The translations under genes and the position numbers were made by a program. A DNA stretch of 64,000 bases from Microvelia longipes (taxonomy: Eukaryota > Arthropoda > Insecta > Hemiptera > Veliidae), in NCBI GenBank assembly GCA_018340805.1, contig JACMZG010001913.1, forward strand, positions 35,206,423 to 35,270,422, read 5' to 3'. The notes under the pieces are model-generated. The model had not been told where the DNA came from. It was given only the letters and a program-made list of their open reading frames with translations, and did no database searches. Below are positions 51,301-61,193 of the stretch, piece after piece. How positions within the stretch are numbered: the first letter of the stretch is position 1; each line of letters opens with the position of its first letter.

Positions 51301-52621
51301 CCAATCATTCGTGTACTAAACATTTTGGTACTAGGTTACTTATTTCAAAATTGTTTATTGATAAGAATATTATACAGGGAAGATTATCAAGGTAGTGCAT
51401 AAACTTGTGGCCTTTCAAATATACTAGTACTTTTAGAAACTTTATAGCTTTAAACCTTTTAACATTTGACACAACTTTGGCACAAAAATTTAACTACACA
51501 CAGTGTTGCAGTTTGGTTCACCCACAAAGTGAACAATTGATTAGCATGCCTTCAGTGATGGAAGAAACATATCAGTGCTTAAACAGGTATAACAAATCTA
51601 CTTGAAGCCAAGTCAACCTTTGCAAACAATTTAATTTTCTTGATACCATAGAATGTAGGTACTAAATCCACAGCTTTCATTATTTAATACTTCCGGTCTA
51701 ACCATTAGCCACATTCAAAGACAACATTAGGCAACAATTTTACTTTAATACATTTTAAGATTAAACATAATCTTGATGTTGCATGATGAGGATTTTCGAA
51801 TCAACATTTTTGAAAATGTTGGTACAATCATTATCTGTTATAATCAGTTGACAGCTAGGGAGCGAATGAGGTTAGTCCTTGATATTAACAACACCCACAA
51901 TTACATGTCAGACTGATATCATTAACTACTTATGCATAGCCTATTTAACATGTGATTGTATACCATTTTCCAGTTCTTCCACAGAATGTTTTGGTCAATC
52001 GTCAGGTGACGTCATAGCTAATCTCGCCAAAATATTGTGTCTTATATTGTGAAGGTTAACTTAAGTTCTTTTATAGTGAATTCAGTTGGATTCACAATAA
52101 AATATATATTTTTATTGGATAGAACTAGAGAGATGCCATCTACATCGATCCCTCTCGCGCTGTATGTACTTTCTGAAGGCGATTATATTATTAAAACAAA
52201 ACCTTCCAGACGAACTATAATTTCACTTAGATATTATTACCATTTTTAACCAAACAACTTTGTACATATTTTTTATAATGCAGTGTAACTTTATTATTAT
52301 GCACAGAAATAACAATTTAATTAAATACAGATCTTTTGCAGACGAAAGATCACACATCATTACAAAGTGGGTTTAAATGAAACTGCTGTTGAGTAGGGTT
52401 ATGATTCGGCATTTGTTTCATCTATATATCAGTTAAGAAACAAAAAAAAATATCAATTTATGACGGCTATTTAATAGAACTTTGCATAATACTTTTAGAA
52501 CCACAATATAACTTCGGAAATAGTAAATAACAAATTTAATTGAAGTTATTTAGTTAAGAAAATTGCACTCACCATTTGCCCGTTTTAGGGCATTCTCTGG
52601 ACGTTGCCCGTATCTCGACAT
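33383..52621 (-). CDS. eIF3a: eukaryotic translation initiation factor 3 subunit A (eIF3a), complete
   Basis: Largest scaffold subunit of eIF3, which recruits the 40S ribosome to mRNA. Exons (5' to 3', minus): 52621-52573, 50707-50511, 49618-49470, 48215-48065, 47116-46916, 46166-45958, 45095-44771, 43287-43141, 42653-42327, 41677-41468, 40542-40366, 39808-39644, 39267-39032, 37867-37653, 37265-36952, 36536-36487, 34821-34631, 33432-33383. Total 3363 bases, 1120 residues plus TGA, with every junction GT-AG and in phase. It starts [16 protein letters not shown], continues with the eIF3a core ([50 protein letters not shown]), a PCI domain (about residues 315-500), a long Glu/Lys/Arg coiled coil (about 560-850) and an Arg/Asp repeat tail. 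Fly eIF3a is of similar length. Introns hold many repeats and RT remnants. Confidence 0.96.
33985..34553 (+). repeat. tRNA-derived SINE (family A), copy 2
   Basis: Full-length plus-strand copy in the last part of eIF3a. A box GTGGTTTAGTGGTTAAGG, B box GGGTTCAATCCCAGC (from 34067), a long body, and the shared tail GGGCCCAACAATGTGGCC at 34495-34515. It aligns along its length with 12352-12917, which is in the opposite orientation. RNA polymerase III transcription from the A/B boxes is plausible. Confidence 0.8.
34631..37265 (-). CDS. eIF3a: eIF3a Arg/Asp-rich tail exons
   Basis: Exon 37265-36952 begins [18 protein letters not shown], then tandem DDRDRR units (about a dozen, with [11 protein letters not shown] in the middle) and [17 protein letters not shown]. 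Exon 36536-36487 gives [16 protein letters not shown] and exon 34821-34631 more RDE/RDD units and KEWRTNKNS. Mammalian eIF3a has an analogous 10-residue DDDRxxRRG-type repeat tail. The repeat creates long spurious open frames on the opposite strand. Confidence 0.93.
34959..35282 (+). mobile_element. non-LTR reverse transcriptase C-terminal remnant
   Basis: A 107-codon frame on the strand opposite eIF3a, in the intron 34822-36486. It reads [20 protein letters not shown], then [31 protein letters not shown] and RDFLDSKM before TAA. The order T-R-N-K-N, then Y-N-K-L-P, then F-K-x-x-x-K is that of Jockey/CR1-type reverse transcriptase C-termini. It lacks the catalytic domain. Confidence 0.8.
35495..35700 (+). 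repeat. tRNA-derived SINE (family B), copy 2
   Basis: B-box-like GGGGTTTGCAGCCCGGG, then CTATGCTCTAAAAATTTTAT, and the tail CGCAGGGTTAATACCCTGATG. It matches the minus-strand copy at 2205-2455 part for part. Confidence 0.65.
35825..35891 (+). pseudogene. tRNA-Lys(CTT)-like pseudogene, anticodon deleted
   Basis: GCCTGGCTAGCTCAGTCAGT and AGAGCATGAGACTCT match the 5' half of animal tRNA-Lys(CTT), and CAGGGTGGTGGGTTTGTGCC its 3' half. The anticodon-loop bases (TTAATCT in the normal tRNA) are missing between GACTCT and CAGGG. The T-arm is altered (GGTTTGTGCCC), and the acceptor stem no longer pairs well. It cannot be a functional tRNA; it may be the head of a SINE. Confidence 0.8.
36018..36052. 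repeat. perfect 13-bp hairpin
   Basis: GGGATCAACCTGT at 36018-36030 and ACAGGTTGATCCC at 36040-36052 are exact complements around a 9-base loop. The hairpin lies in an eIF3a intron beside the tRNA-Lys pseudogene. Probably part of a repeat. Confidence 0.8.
37505..37590 (+). repeat. dispersed GAGGATGAGCGTAGC repeat, copy 2
   Basis: AGGGAGGATGAGCGTAGC and GAAGAGTTCCGAGGTACCCT match 3700-3780, and match 44020-44092 and 31165-31240 in reverse. Confidence 0.6.
40083..40228 (-). repeat. dispersed SINE-like repeat (family D), copy 2
   Basis: Reverse-oriented relative of 7936-8152, sharing CCAAGAATCTCTTGGAAAGG and ACAAGAGGCCTACGCC. The shared 3' tail is not evident here, so the copy is truncated. 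In the eIF3a intron 39809-40365. Confidence 0.6.
42032..42132 (+). mobile_element. non-LTR reverse transcriptase C-terminal remnant
   Basis: The frame [31 protein letters not shown] ends in TAG. Same type of tail as 43347-43541. Intronic in eIF3a, on the opposite strand. Confidence 0.6.
42733..42832. repeat. direct duplication of ~48 bp
   Basis: TAAGCTAAATAGATTGTACA occurs twice, each time followed by CAGAC, TACCCT, AATGTCG or GATGTCG, and CAATA. A recent local duplication in an eIF3a intron. Confidence 0.7.
43347..43541 (+). mobile_element. non-LTR reverse transcriptase C-terminal remnant
   Basis: A 64-codon frame with [39 protein letters not shown] and a TAA. Classic Jockey-type tail (G-x-x-L-F-N-S-L-P, then K-x-x-x-L-L...F-Y). 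In the eIF3a intron 43288-44770, opposite strand. Confidence 0.75.
44295..44475. repeat. dispersed repeat, copy 1 (second near 47690-47890)
   Basis: AACTAATGCTGATAATGA, GCACATATGTTA, CATAGCTACATGCATGC and GTTAATGACGTCATAA recur in the same order at 47690-47890. Related pieces are near 61800 and 5160-5215 (reverse). The TGACGTCA octamer is the CRE consensus, but here it is part of the repeat. Confidence 0.6.
45296..45613. mobile_element. fold-back element with hammerhead-like motif
   Basis: Arms start ACTAGGAAATGAAGAAAAGAG and end in the complement at 45613, with a second inner complementary block around a centre near 45452. Right-arm motif, plus strand, 45525-45566: stem I GGCA (45525-45528) with TGCC (45563-45566), canonical CTGATGA (45529-45535), an extra T, a stem II of about 7 bp with one mismatch, GAA (45553-45555), AGCACT and T. 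The left arm (minus) has lost GAAA. In the eIF3a intron 45096-45957. Confidence 0.72.
49010..49455. repeat. ~62-bp tandem repeat
   Basis: Units of about 62 bases built from AATCATCAACAATAACTAAC, CCACTGTTCAGAATTATCAT and CAATAACTAGCCTTCCCATT, about seven copies with internal half-unit repeats. It directly abuts eIF3a exon 49470-49618 on its 3' (intronic) side. Confidence 0.85.
49818..49880 (-). mobile_element. non-LTR reverse transcriptase tail remnant
   Basis: The minus-strand frame [20 protein letters not shown] ends in TAA. Short, but with the L-Y-N-S-L signature of the other remnants. It sits beside the 32-bp tandem repeat. Confidence 0.5.
49881..50115. repeat. ~32-bp tandem repeat
   Basis: About seven units of TGCCTAAAATGTTAAAAGAC plus TATACAGTCTTA, with drift. 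In the large eIF3a intron 49619-50510, about 430 bases from the 62-bp array. Confidence 0.85.
52573..52621 (-). CDS. eIF3a: eIF3a first exon and start codon
   Basis: ATG at 52621-52619 begins [16 protein letters not shown], matching the invariant N-terminus of animal eIF3a. The donor GTGAG follows at 52572. The phase-1 split codon G|AA joins 50707 to give [15 protein letters not shown]. The 5' UTR is upstream and AT-rich; no TATA box is evident. Confidence 0.95.
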
Positions 52622-52920
52622 TCTGTTAATTTTGAATGATTTTTTTAAACTCTACAATTCACATATATTTCACCTAAACTGGTAATTAATTTAAGAAAAG
52701 GATTTTCACAGAAAATCCTACCAAAGAACGCAAAATTCACGAGATGTGACGTGACACGGGGTCCTTTAGAAGGTAAAAGAGTCGTGTTCAAAATTTCAAC
52801 AGTTACTCATCAGAAAGCATGTATGGGAAGCAAGGATGAGAAGTAAAGGTAGTTTGGGTCTTGAATAAAGGAGATTACACGTGAGGGGGGAGGAGTTTGG
52901 AGTTCCTATGTAACATATTA

Positions 52921-53190
52921 GTCCAAGAGCTGGAACTGAAAAAGTGCGACACATTTTGATCTACTTTAAACCAAATTTTTCTAAAAATATACCTTAAATC
53001 ATAAATTATAAAGGAAAAGCATAGTCTGCACATCCTGAGTGGAGCCCTTAATATGATTGCGCATACTCAAGATTTTATAAAATCGCACACATTTCAGTTT
53101 TCTTGAAATAAGTGTTTCCCTGTGGGTCGTGTGCAAAACATGAAGAGAACATTTATTAAAGGTGATAAAATGCTCTATAAAAGATGTTTC
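52921..53190 (+). repeat. solo arm of the fold-back family at 9081-9743
   Basis: GTCCAAGAGCTGGAACTGAAA, ACTTTAAACCAAAT, GCATAGTCTGCACATCC and GTCGTGTGCAAAACATGAAG follow the left arm of 9081-9743 in order. It lies about 300 bases upstream of the eIF3a start, so it may be in or near the promoter region. Confidence 0.65.
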
Positions 53191-53445
53191 ACAACTAAAC
53201 CTATAAGGCCCCTCTATTAATAATATCTCTATGTATAGGAGTGCCTGCTGATAAGTGTAGCCAACTTAAATAGAACAGCAAATCTTTATTTAGTTGGATT
53301 TTGTGATGGTTTTAGTTGGTGCCACTGATTTATTCATTTCTTACCTGACTCTGCAATCATGTTTTTTTAAAAGTTCCTTTGTTTTATTCACAATTCTTTT
53401 TTTAAACAAACTTTTATGAGAACTTTTGTTGAAATTGTTAAAGAA

Positions 53446-53566
53446 GTGTAGAGAGCAAATAAGAGAACACTCATCTATAATAGAAAAAAATGTAGACATT
53501 GATGAACTATTAGATATTATTACTGAAGATATAGTGCAAGATGCTATGGCAGTCAAATTAGAGTAG
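53446..53566 (+). mobile_element. short element remnant with VDIDELLD motif
   Basis: The frame EQIREHSSIIEKN, VDIDELLDIITEDIVQDAM ends in TAG. Shares VDIDELLD and DIV with the ORF at 7033-7185. Truncated or frameshifted relative to it. Confidence 0.4.
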
Positions 53567-54009
53567 TCACTTAAAAAATGAAAAGAAAGGTAAAAAAAAT
53601 ATATACTTACTAAATTTAAAACTTGGTGTCTTGACAAAAATATCAAAGAAATCAATAATTTTTTTATTGATATCAACAAATAATTAATTTATTCATTTTC
53701 TCCCTCTTGTAGGTAAAATCTTGAACAAACCACAAGAGCAAACAGTCACGAATCTCAGAGCAATAATTAATTCCAATAATTATTAATACATACCTCGGCT
53801 ACATCGCGGGAACCAACAAATTTTTATTTGTTGGTCAAAGCAACAAATAAATTCGACGTTCATGATTCACTCAGCTTTCGCCTTTAGAATCAACTTTATT
53901 GCTCAGGGATTATGACTAACTTTACTCTCTTAGTGCGAAATGTAGCTAATTTTGCGTAAATATAACTGTTAGCGGTAGTGTTGCAATTAAGTAATGTATG
54001 TAGTAATTT

Positions 54010-54300
54010 CCATAGGGGTATTATTACTATTGGCTGAATTTTGAAACATCGAAAAAATAACCTGACTACCCTCGAGACTTTCAATAAATCAAATAACAGA
54101 GTAAATTACAGTAACTTAAAGAATGTTTAAAATTAACATTAAAACTCTGATAATGTCCGAGAAGCCAACAACGATTGATTTATTATAACCTTAAATCACT
54201 CTTAAAGGAGGTTTCGATGTGAGCCCCAAAAAGATGTTTCAGGCCTCTTAATGTATTAAAGATATGCTATGCCTCTCTAGTATATATCTCTATGGTTATT
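54010..54300 (+). mobile_element. MITE-like element (family C), copy 3
   Basis: TTGAAACATCGAAAAAATAACC, GATTTATTATAACCTTAAAT, CTCTTAAAGGAGGTTTCGATG and ATGCTATGCCTCTCTAGTATA match the other family C copies, most closely 63115-63450. Confidence 0.6.
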
Positions 54301-54386
54301 TCGCAAGTAGACTAACCCTTACAAAAGTATCAGTAAGGGTTTAACCGTCTATCGTTAGTATTCTAGACGGGCTCCAAGGGAATGTC

Positions 54387-55124
54387 CAGGGGTGGACTGG
54401 GCAGTGAGGACGAGGGCAGCAGCCCTTCTTGGGCCCCTCAGCCAAAAATAAACGAAAATAAAATAAATAAAAATTAAAAAACTTTAATTAAACATTATTG
54501 TAACATTAGCATTAACATAACATTAAACATAAACATATGTAATATATTCATAACATCAGAGAAAAAAGAGCTCAACACTTTAATGTAGGGCCTAAAGACA
54601 TCCTTTTAAAATACTTAAAAATATTCTTAATTTTTATTGTTTCCTGATCTAAGTTTTTAAGAATCCTTTTTATTTTTGGACTTTTAAGGGCCCTAAAGGG
54701 ACCAAAAAGGGCCCTGGCATACTCGATTAGGACCGTAAAACTGCATAAAAGCGCTCTAGATATTTATGTTTTTTTTTTATGTAACCATATTCTATATTTT
54801 AGATCTTTATGGCCCCATTCATTATACCTAGACATTTAAGGGCCCCATACCATAATTTATCAGGGCCCTAAAACAGCAAAAAAGGGACCTTGAGCCTTAA
54901 CAGATCAGTGTGTTTTTTAAAAAACTTCATTTAATTCAATTTCATTATATTTAAAAAATTAAAATAAGCTTACTAAAATCATGAATACTACCCTACTTAG
55001 TAAAAGTTGACACCTCTACTTAGAAACAATATAGAAAACCCTCCCCCCATTGGGGCCCCTTATGATATAGATTAAGGTCCTCTTAGGCCAAACCCTCCTC
55101 GGGCCAGTGCACAGTCCGCCAATG
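54387..55124. mobile_element. hAT-like MITE inserted in the 69-bp array
   Basis: 738 bases starting CAGGGGTGGACTGGGCAGTG and ending in the imperfect complement (GCACAGTCCGCCAATG). The flanks are GGAATGTC (54379-54386) and AAAATGTC (55125-55132), an 8-base near-duplication (6/8) as hAT elements make. Both flanks belong to the 69-bp repeat unit, so the insertion split the first unit. No transposase frame; several GGGCCC motifs inside. Confidence 0.78.
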
Positions 55125-56640
55125 AAAATGTCTACTGTGCTCACCATTACGATCCTATTACTAATATCGTAACTATTGTAGACGAGCTCCAAGGGAATGT
55201 CTACTGTGCTCACCATTACGATTCTATTACTAATATCGTAACTATTGTAGACGAGCTCCAAGGGAATGTCTACTGTGCTCACCATTACGATTCTATTACT
55301 AATATCGTAAGTATTGTAGACGAGCTCCAAGGGAATGTCTACTGTGCTCACCATTCGTTCTTACTTACTAATATCGATTGTAGACGAGCTCCAAGGTGCT
55401 TAACTAATATCGTAACTATTGTAGACGAGCTCAAGGAATGTTCTACTGTGCTCCCATTACGATTCTATTACTAATATCGTAAGTATTGTAGACGAGCTCC
55501 AAGGGAATGTCTACTGGCTCACCATTACGTTCCTATTACTAATATCGTACTATTGTAACGAGCTCCAATGTCTACTGTGCTCCCTTAGATCTATTAACTA
55601 ATATCGTAAGTATTGTAGACGGCTCAAGGGAATGTCTACTTGCTCACTTACGATTTTTATTACTAATATCGTAACTATTGTAGACGAGCTCCAAGGATGT
55701 CTACTGTGCTCACCATTACGATTCTATTACTAATATCGTAAGTATTGTAGACGAGCTCCAAGGGAATGTCTACTGTGCTCACCATTACGATTCTATTACT
55801 AATATCGTAACTATTGTAGACGAGCTCCAAGGGAATGTCTACTGTGCTCACCATTAAGATTCTATTACTAATTATGTAGTATTGTAGACGAGCCCAGGGA
55901 ATGTCTACTGTGCTCACCATTACGATTCTATTACTAATATCGTAAGTTTGTAGACGAGCTCCAAGGGGAATGTCTACTGTGCCTCACCATTTACGATTCT
56001 ATTACTAATATCGTACTATTGTAGACGAGCTCCAAGGGAATGTCTACCTGTGCTCACCATTACGATTCTATTACTAATATCGTAGTATTGTAGACGAGCT
56101 CAAGGAATGTCTCTGTCAATTACGATTCTATACTAATATCGTAAACTATTGTAGACGAGCTCCTAACGATTCTATTACTATTGTAGACGAGCTCCAAGGG
56201 AATGTCTACTGTGCTCACCATTACGATTCTATTACTAATATCGTAACTATTGTAGACGAGCTCCAAGGGAATGTCTACTGTGCTCACCATTACGATTCTA
56301 TTACTAATATCGTAACTATTGTAGACGAAGCTCCCTACTGTGCTCACCATTACGATTCTATTACTAATATCGTAAGTTTGTAGACGAGCTCCAAGGGATG
56401 TCTACTGTGCTCACCATTACGATTCTTTACTATATCGTAACTAGACGATCCAGGGAATGTCTATGTGCTCACATTGATTCTATTTGTAAAGTATTCGAGC
56501 TCCAAGGAATGTCCTGTGCTCACCATTACGATTCTATTACTAATATCGGTAGACGAAAGGGAATGTCTACTGTTGCTCACCATTACGATTCTATTACTAC
56601 TATCGTTAGTATTGTAGACGGCCTCCAAAGAAATTTGTCT
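55125..56640. repeat. 69-bp tandem repeat (satellite-like)
   Basis: About two dozen units containing CTACTGTGCTCACCATTACG, ATTCTATTACTAATATCGTA and TTGTAGACGAGCTCCAAGG. Central units are near-identical; many outer units carry small deletions. The first unit begins at about 54335 and is split by the hAT-like MITE. Because 69 is a multiple of 3, the array gives repetitive open frames that are not genes. Confidence 0.92.
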
Positions 56641-57179
56641 GATTCTAAGGGCATTATTAACTTCGGTTTCTTTTTCTAAGGGACAAAAACAAAACTGATT
56701 AAAATTATAATTTATATATTTTACAGTTTTATATTTATATTTCTTTAATATTATTACTTAAACACATTTTTTTGATAATTTAATTAATAATACAGTAATT
56801 AATGGATGTAAAATGTGATTTTACTCTGCAATTCCCCTTAGACTGGGGTTTTCTAATTTTCGTCTTCACGTATGTTGGTAACCATTTATCATATTATTTG
56901 GAGTACTGTACCTGTATATTGGAGTGTTATAATAAATACATTATATTAAGGGGAGTAGAACTTATATAAATATAATATAACTAACAAAGCCACTTTCCTT
57001 GATATTAAAAATAATAACCCCCTGCGATATACTGTCAAGTCTCTGATAAGATAGAGCCGGTAAAGGAAAAAATAAAAGGGCATTTCTTTTAATCGAATAA
57101 TTACTATATTTGTTCCTGAATAGTTAATAGAAAAAAATAGAATATAAATGTTATAACCATATATTTTCTAATTGATAAT

Positions 57180-57330
57180 AAATATAAATAAGGCAAAGTA
57201 TATAAATAAATATAAATATAAATAAATATAAATAAGGCAAAGTATATAAAATAATATAAATATAATAAATATAAATATATATATATATAAATAAGGCAAA
57301 GTATATAAATAATATAAATATTATATTATA
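57180..57330. repeat. AT-rich tandem repeat (TATAAATAAGGCAAAG)
   Basis: AAATATAAATAAGGCAAAGTA recurs about three times among (ATAAAT)n. Low complexity; no gene. Confidence 0.7.
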
Positions 57331-57616
57331 TAATTCGCTAAAATTTATTTTAATACTTTTAATTAAAATAATTAAAAGTATTAAAGTAATTATAATTTAA
57401 AGTATTTATTTTAATCTTATTAAAATAATTAAATGGCACTACTAGGTAATCCCAGTTGTGCCATTTGGCCAGTAGAAAAGACTTTAGGAAAGACAAAGGG
57501 CACATTTGGCAATAATTTATGTGTATAATGTAAGTAAAGAACCCTCCCTATCTCGGTAGAATCCATAACCTTGTTGAATTCAGGCCTCAGATATAAAAAC
57601 TGAAGCAGTTCCAAAG

Positions 57617-59562
57617 TTAAACTGATAATATATTCTGCTGAGTTATGCTTGTTGTGGTATTATTGGTATCACCTGTTGATTTAGTCGTTGTTTCTAAAAC
57701 CAAACTATTGCTTATAATATCGGTCAAGTTGTTTTTATTTCTGATGCGCTGGTTGACGATGCGATGTCTGGTGTTGTTCCTTCTTACTGCGGAGTAATGG
57801 TGTAGTTTTTGTTTATTTTTCGGTTTCAAAGTCGTAGGGATAGGTTGACACCACATCTGTGCACAGACCACGTTCGGTTTGCCCATGGGATTGCATGTGC
57901 AGAGATTGCATTCAACCCAGACTAGTTCACCAGGCATGCAATTACCTGCAAATTATAACAATTCTTTTATTATGATTAGACTAGAAGAAATATAACTAAA
58001 TCTGTTTTCGTCTCTTCGCTCATTATAATTATCTATTAGCAAAGCCAGCTTTCAACTGTATACTGCTATTGTCAGTACCGGTGAATATAATTGAGTAAAT
58101 TGGTAGTCTACCAACGAGTCTAATAGTTAAAAAAAGCTCAAGTTTGCATCATCAGACTCGTTGGTAGACTACTGATCCACTTTTTAGTATTCACTGGCAC
58201 TGATGATGATCGTTAACGGTAAAAACCTGGTTAATATATTAGTTAGTTATAAAGCTTTAGGCCTTCCGGTGGTGACCGTGTCAATGTAGATGAAGAATCC
58301 GACGTTTCGCTTCTACTGTGAGAGGCATCTTCAGGGATGTAGGACAAAACTGAACTCAGTTCAGTTTGAAAACTGAGTTCAGTTTTGTAGAGCACTGTAT
58401 TTCCATCCATGATGTCCTACAGCCCTGAAGATGCCTCCCACAGTGGAAGCGAAACGTCGGATTCTTCATCTACATTGACGCGGTCACCACCGGAAGACCT
58501 AAATCTTCATGACAATAACCGCGAAAGCCTACGCAGTTTAATATAGTTAGCGGAGAGTATTATTTCTTCTTATCATAGCACTCTACAGCTTAATTAAATT
58601 TCAATTTTTTCTCTTCCTAATCTTGAAAACAGATTCATGAATTCGATGTCAGTATAGCTTTAACGTCCTAGCAAAGCGATCTGCAAAATGATACATTACA
58701 ATAATTGTTCTTACCGCTGCGTCTCATGAGTAACCTATCATCTACATAACTTATCTCGAAGTAAGGATGGGTTTGATTGATTGGTGTATCGATTATCGGT
58801 TTATTTACAACGCAAAGTTAGAACTTTACGTAGAGAGGAATACAATTCAAAAATAAGCTAACAATTAATATTTCATAAACACGCATGAGAAAACAATCGT
58901 ATGTAAATTCTAGGACAATACATAAATTAACCCTTCTATAAATGACTTATATTATTTTGTGTAAACAAAACACCTATTAAAATCTATCAGTCATTTTGAT
59001 AGTGTACATATTATTAGGTACGTATTATATGTACATAATATTACATATTTCTTTTTAAAATCGTTAAAATTATAATTAATAAACCATTTTATAGAGTTAT
59101 TATAATAAGTAAAAGAGGATTAATTGATAATTTAATTTAATACTTCAACAATTGGGATAATTGCTTGGTAAAATACATTTTATTTTGTCAGGTTTGCAGC
59201 TTCAGTTAAGAATACTAGTGAATCGGCTTTCGTGTTATTAGTAGTGCTCTTTCTATGTAAAGTAGAATGCCTGTGATATACAGGTACTCTAGTATACTAT
59301 CAGATACGAATCTGATAGTGTAGTATTTATTAGATACAAATTAACAGAAAATGTATGTGCTTTAATCAATGGAATCCACTAACTATCGCATTAAAAACTT
59401 AACCCAAGACGATACGATTGAATCCAATTTGAAAATAACAGCCGCATAGGTTCAAAAATCAGTCTTACCATTTGGTTTAAGTTTTTTAAGTGGAGGAGCT
59501 CCTGCCATTGTGATGATACAGAACAGAAGAAATTGGGAAGCCTTCCACACCATATATTTCAT
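57617..59562 (-). CDS. secreted single-domain pacifastin-type inhibitor
   Basis: Two exons, 59562-59469 and 57945-57617, joined in phase 1 to give 140 residues. Residues 1-22 form a signal peptide (core FLLFCIIT, likely cut near AGA). One pacifastin light-chain-type domain follows: C-x9-C-N-L-C-T-C-x3-G-x5-C-x4-C, matching the six-cysteine family pattern. The family usually has Thr after the fifth Cys; here it is Ala (CAQMWC). Pacifastin domains inhibit serine proteases in arthropods. The remaining ~85 residues are basic, then Asn/Thr-rich with several N-x-S/T sites, and have no family I know. The intron holds two fold-back elements. Exon 1 and the cysteine pattern make the call good; whether further exons exist is unknown. 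Confidence 0.8.
58070..58215. repeat. degenerate fold-back element, possible old hammerhead-like motif
   Basis: GGTAGTCTACCAACGAGTCT and its complement GACTCGTTGGTAGACTAC form the arms, which extend outward to GTCAGTACCGGTGAAT / ATTCACTGGCACTGA. The right end has CTGATGA followed by a small hairpin and AAAAACC instead of GAAACC. A one-armed relative is near 38030-38100 (CAGTGCCGGTGA, GTTAAAAAAAGCT) in eIF3a. Confidence 0.5.
58252..58507. mobile_element. fold-back element with hammerhead-like motifs
   Basis: Arms start AAGCTTTAGGCCTTCCGGTG and end in the complement, around a GAACTCAGTTCAGTTTGAAAAC-like centre. Left arm, minus strand 58338-58297: stem I ATCC/GGAT, CTGAAGA, a longer imperfect stem II, GAA, ACGT, C. 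Right arm, plus strand from 58421: the same core, with stem I AGCC/GGAT (one mismatch). A solo relative is at 14445-14609. In the pacifastin-gene intron. Confidence 0.78.
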
Positions 59563-61193
59563 CTCTCAAAACTTGTAGGTATTCATGGTTGCTTTAGATT
59601 CCCAACAGCTTGTACAGTACACTTCTCGTTTAGAAAATTTCATTAATTTTCTAAAGGTCATAAGGTTTTCACCATTACCAGGAGAAAAATAAAATCGCGC
59701 AAAAAATGGAATTTTTAGTATCTTATCAACGAACAATTGTTACTGTTCTTTTTGTTTATTACTGTTACTTCTTGTTAATAATTGTTACTTATTTGTAACA
59801 CGTAAAAGAAATTCTAAAAATGAATAATGAAATAAACATGGATATTTTTATATTTTATATTATATACATTTAAGGATATTAATATATACGGAATTGATAT
59901 ACATATGTTGTTGCTAAAATTATTAAATTACTATAATCTAAGATTAAATTTTAAGCTTCAACGAAACAAAAATAAAACAATCAAATAAATTCTCTTAGTA
60001 AAATTAAGTCTATATTTTATTTAATTTAAAGTACACTCAGCAAATGTCCAAAAAAACTACGTTGTACAGAAAAAGAACATGATTAATTTACAATCTAGTC
60101 TGTCAAATAATAATAAATAATTATAATTATTTGACAAACTAATGTAATAAAGGGATGTGGAAAAAGGAATATTCCAGCAATATAATATTCTTTCGTTGAT
60201 TAGTATATTTGAAAAAGGAATATTAATTGACTAGGATATTATATTGTCAATAAAATCTGGGATACTTGACTGAATTATTTTTATACTAAAATATAAAATT
60301 TAAATAAAGATCTAAAAATCTGTGAATAACACTTTCAACGAAACGCGATCTTTAACTAATAGGTTACTAACAGTTGTTTTCGAAAAAAGTGATAACGTGT
60401 TTTGATGGATTTTTGATCACTATAAATTTAGCTCTTGACTCAACACTACTTTTATTAAAACAGGTGGGGGCATTCGAACAAAAAATCTTTTTATTGTGAA
60501 TTATATATCTACCAATAACATTAAATATAATAAAAGCTAAAAATTAAAATTAAATTTATCTTAAAACCCAATTTAATAATTTACAATTAATATCTATTTT
60601 GTAAGATATATAATTAAATTTTGTGTTATTTTAGTTTATTTTGATTCTTATAAGATAAAATTTAGAGAATATTAGGTGAGATTAACGTATTTTACAATGA
60701 GTAAGGTCGATCATTTAGTTTTGTCTGAATGATAGATATCGTTTCAAATATATATGTTATTAAATAACAACATCACAGCAAAGGGCTCTGAGATATTAGA
60801 TATGCAAGTTTATTTTTTGTTAGTTTATGAAATTATTAAAATGATATCAAATATATTTTAAAAAGTTAGCATTGGATACCGACGTCGTTGTTTTTGTTGC
60901 GTAGGTAAATGGTAAATAGTGGTAGGGTTAATAATACCAGAGGGTCGCGAGTAGAGGATATTGTCGTTCAAGATCAGAATAAACAGATTGTAGCGTAAAT
61001 TTGTAGTATATTGAGGTATAATAAATACAATGGGATAAAATATTAACAGAGGCATAGTCATGAAAAATAGAAAGCTAAACAAATATAGCCTGCGTTAAAA
61101 TCGGGCCTGCGACCTCGACGCGGCCCGCCCCTCACACATGGTTGTTGTACTATATTTGTTTGTCATATTACTAGTTTATGTTAGAGGCATAAT
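59563..61193. other. AT-rich intergenic DNA
   Basis: Upstream of the pacifastin-type gene. A plausible core promoter was not identified. A GC-richer patch near 61090-61140 (GGGCCTGCGACCTCGACGCG) stands out but matches no feature. The rest is AT-rich without recognisable frames. Confidence 0.4.

Noticed and set aside
55016..56350. Repetitive minus-strand ORFs (MVSTVDIPLELVYNS...)
   Set aside because: They are translations of the 69-bp tandem array; the unit length is a multiple of 3, so open frames arise by chance.
57429..57614. ORF just downstream of the pacifastin-type stop
   Set aside because: Different frame from the gene, no recognisable similarity, no clear ATG context; more likely 3' UTR.
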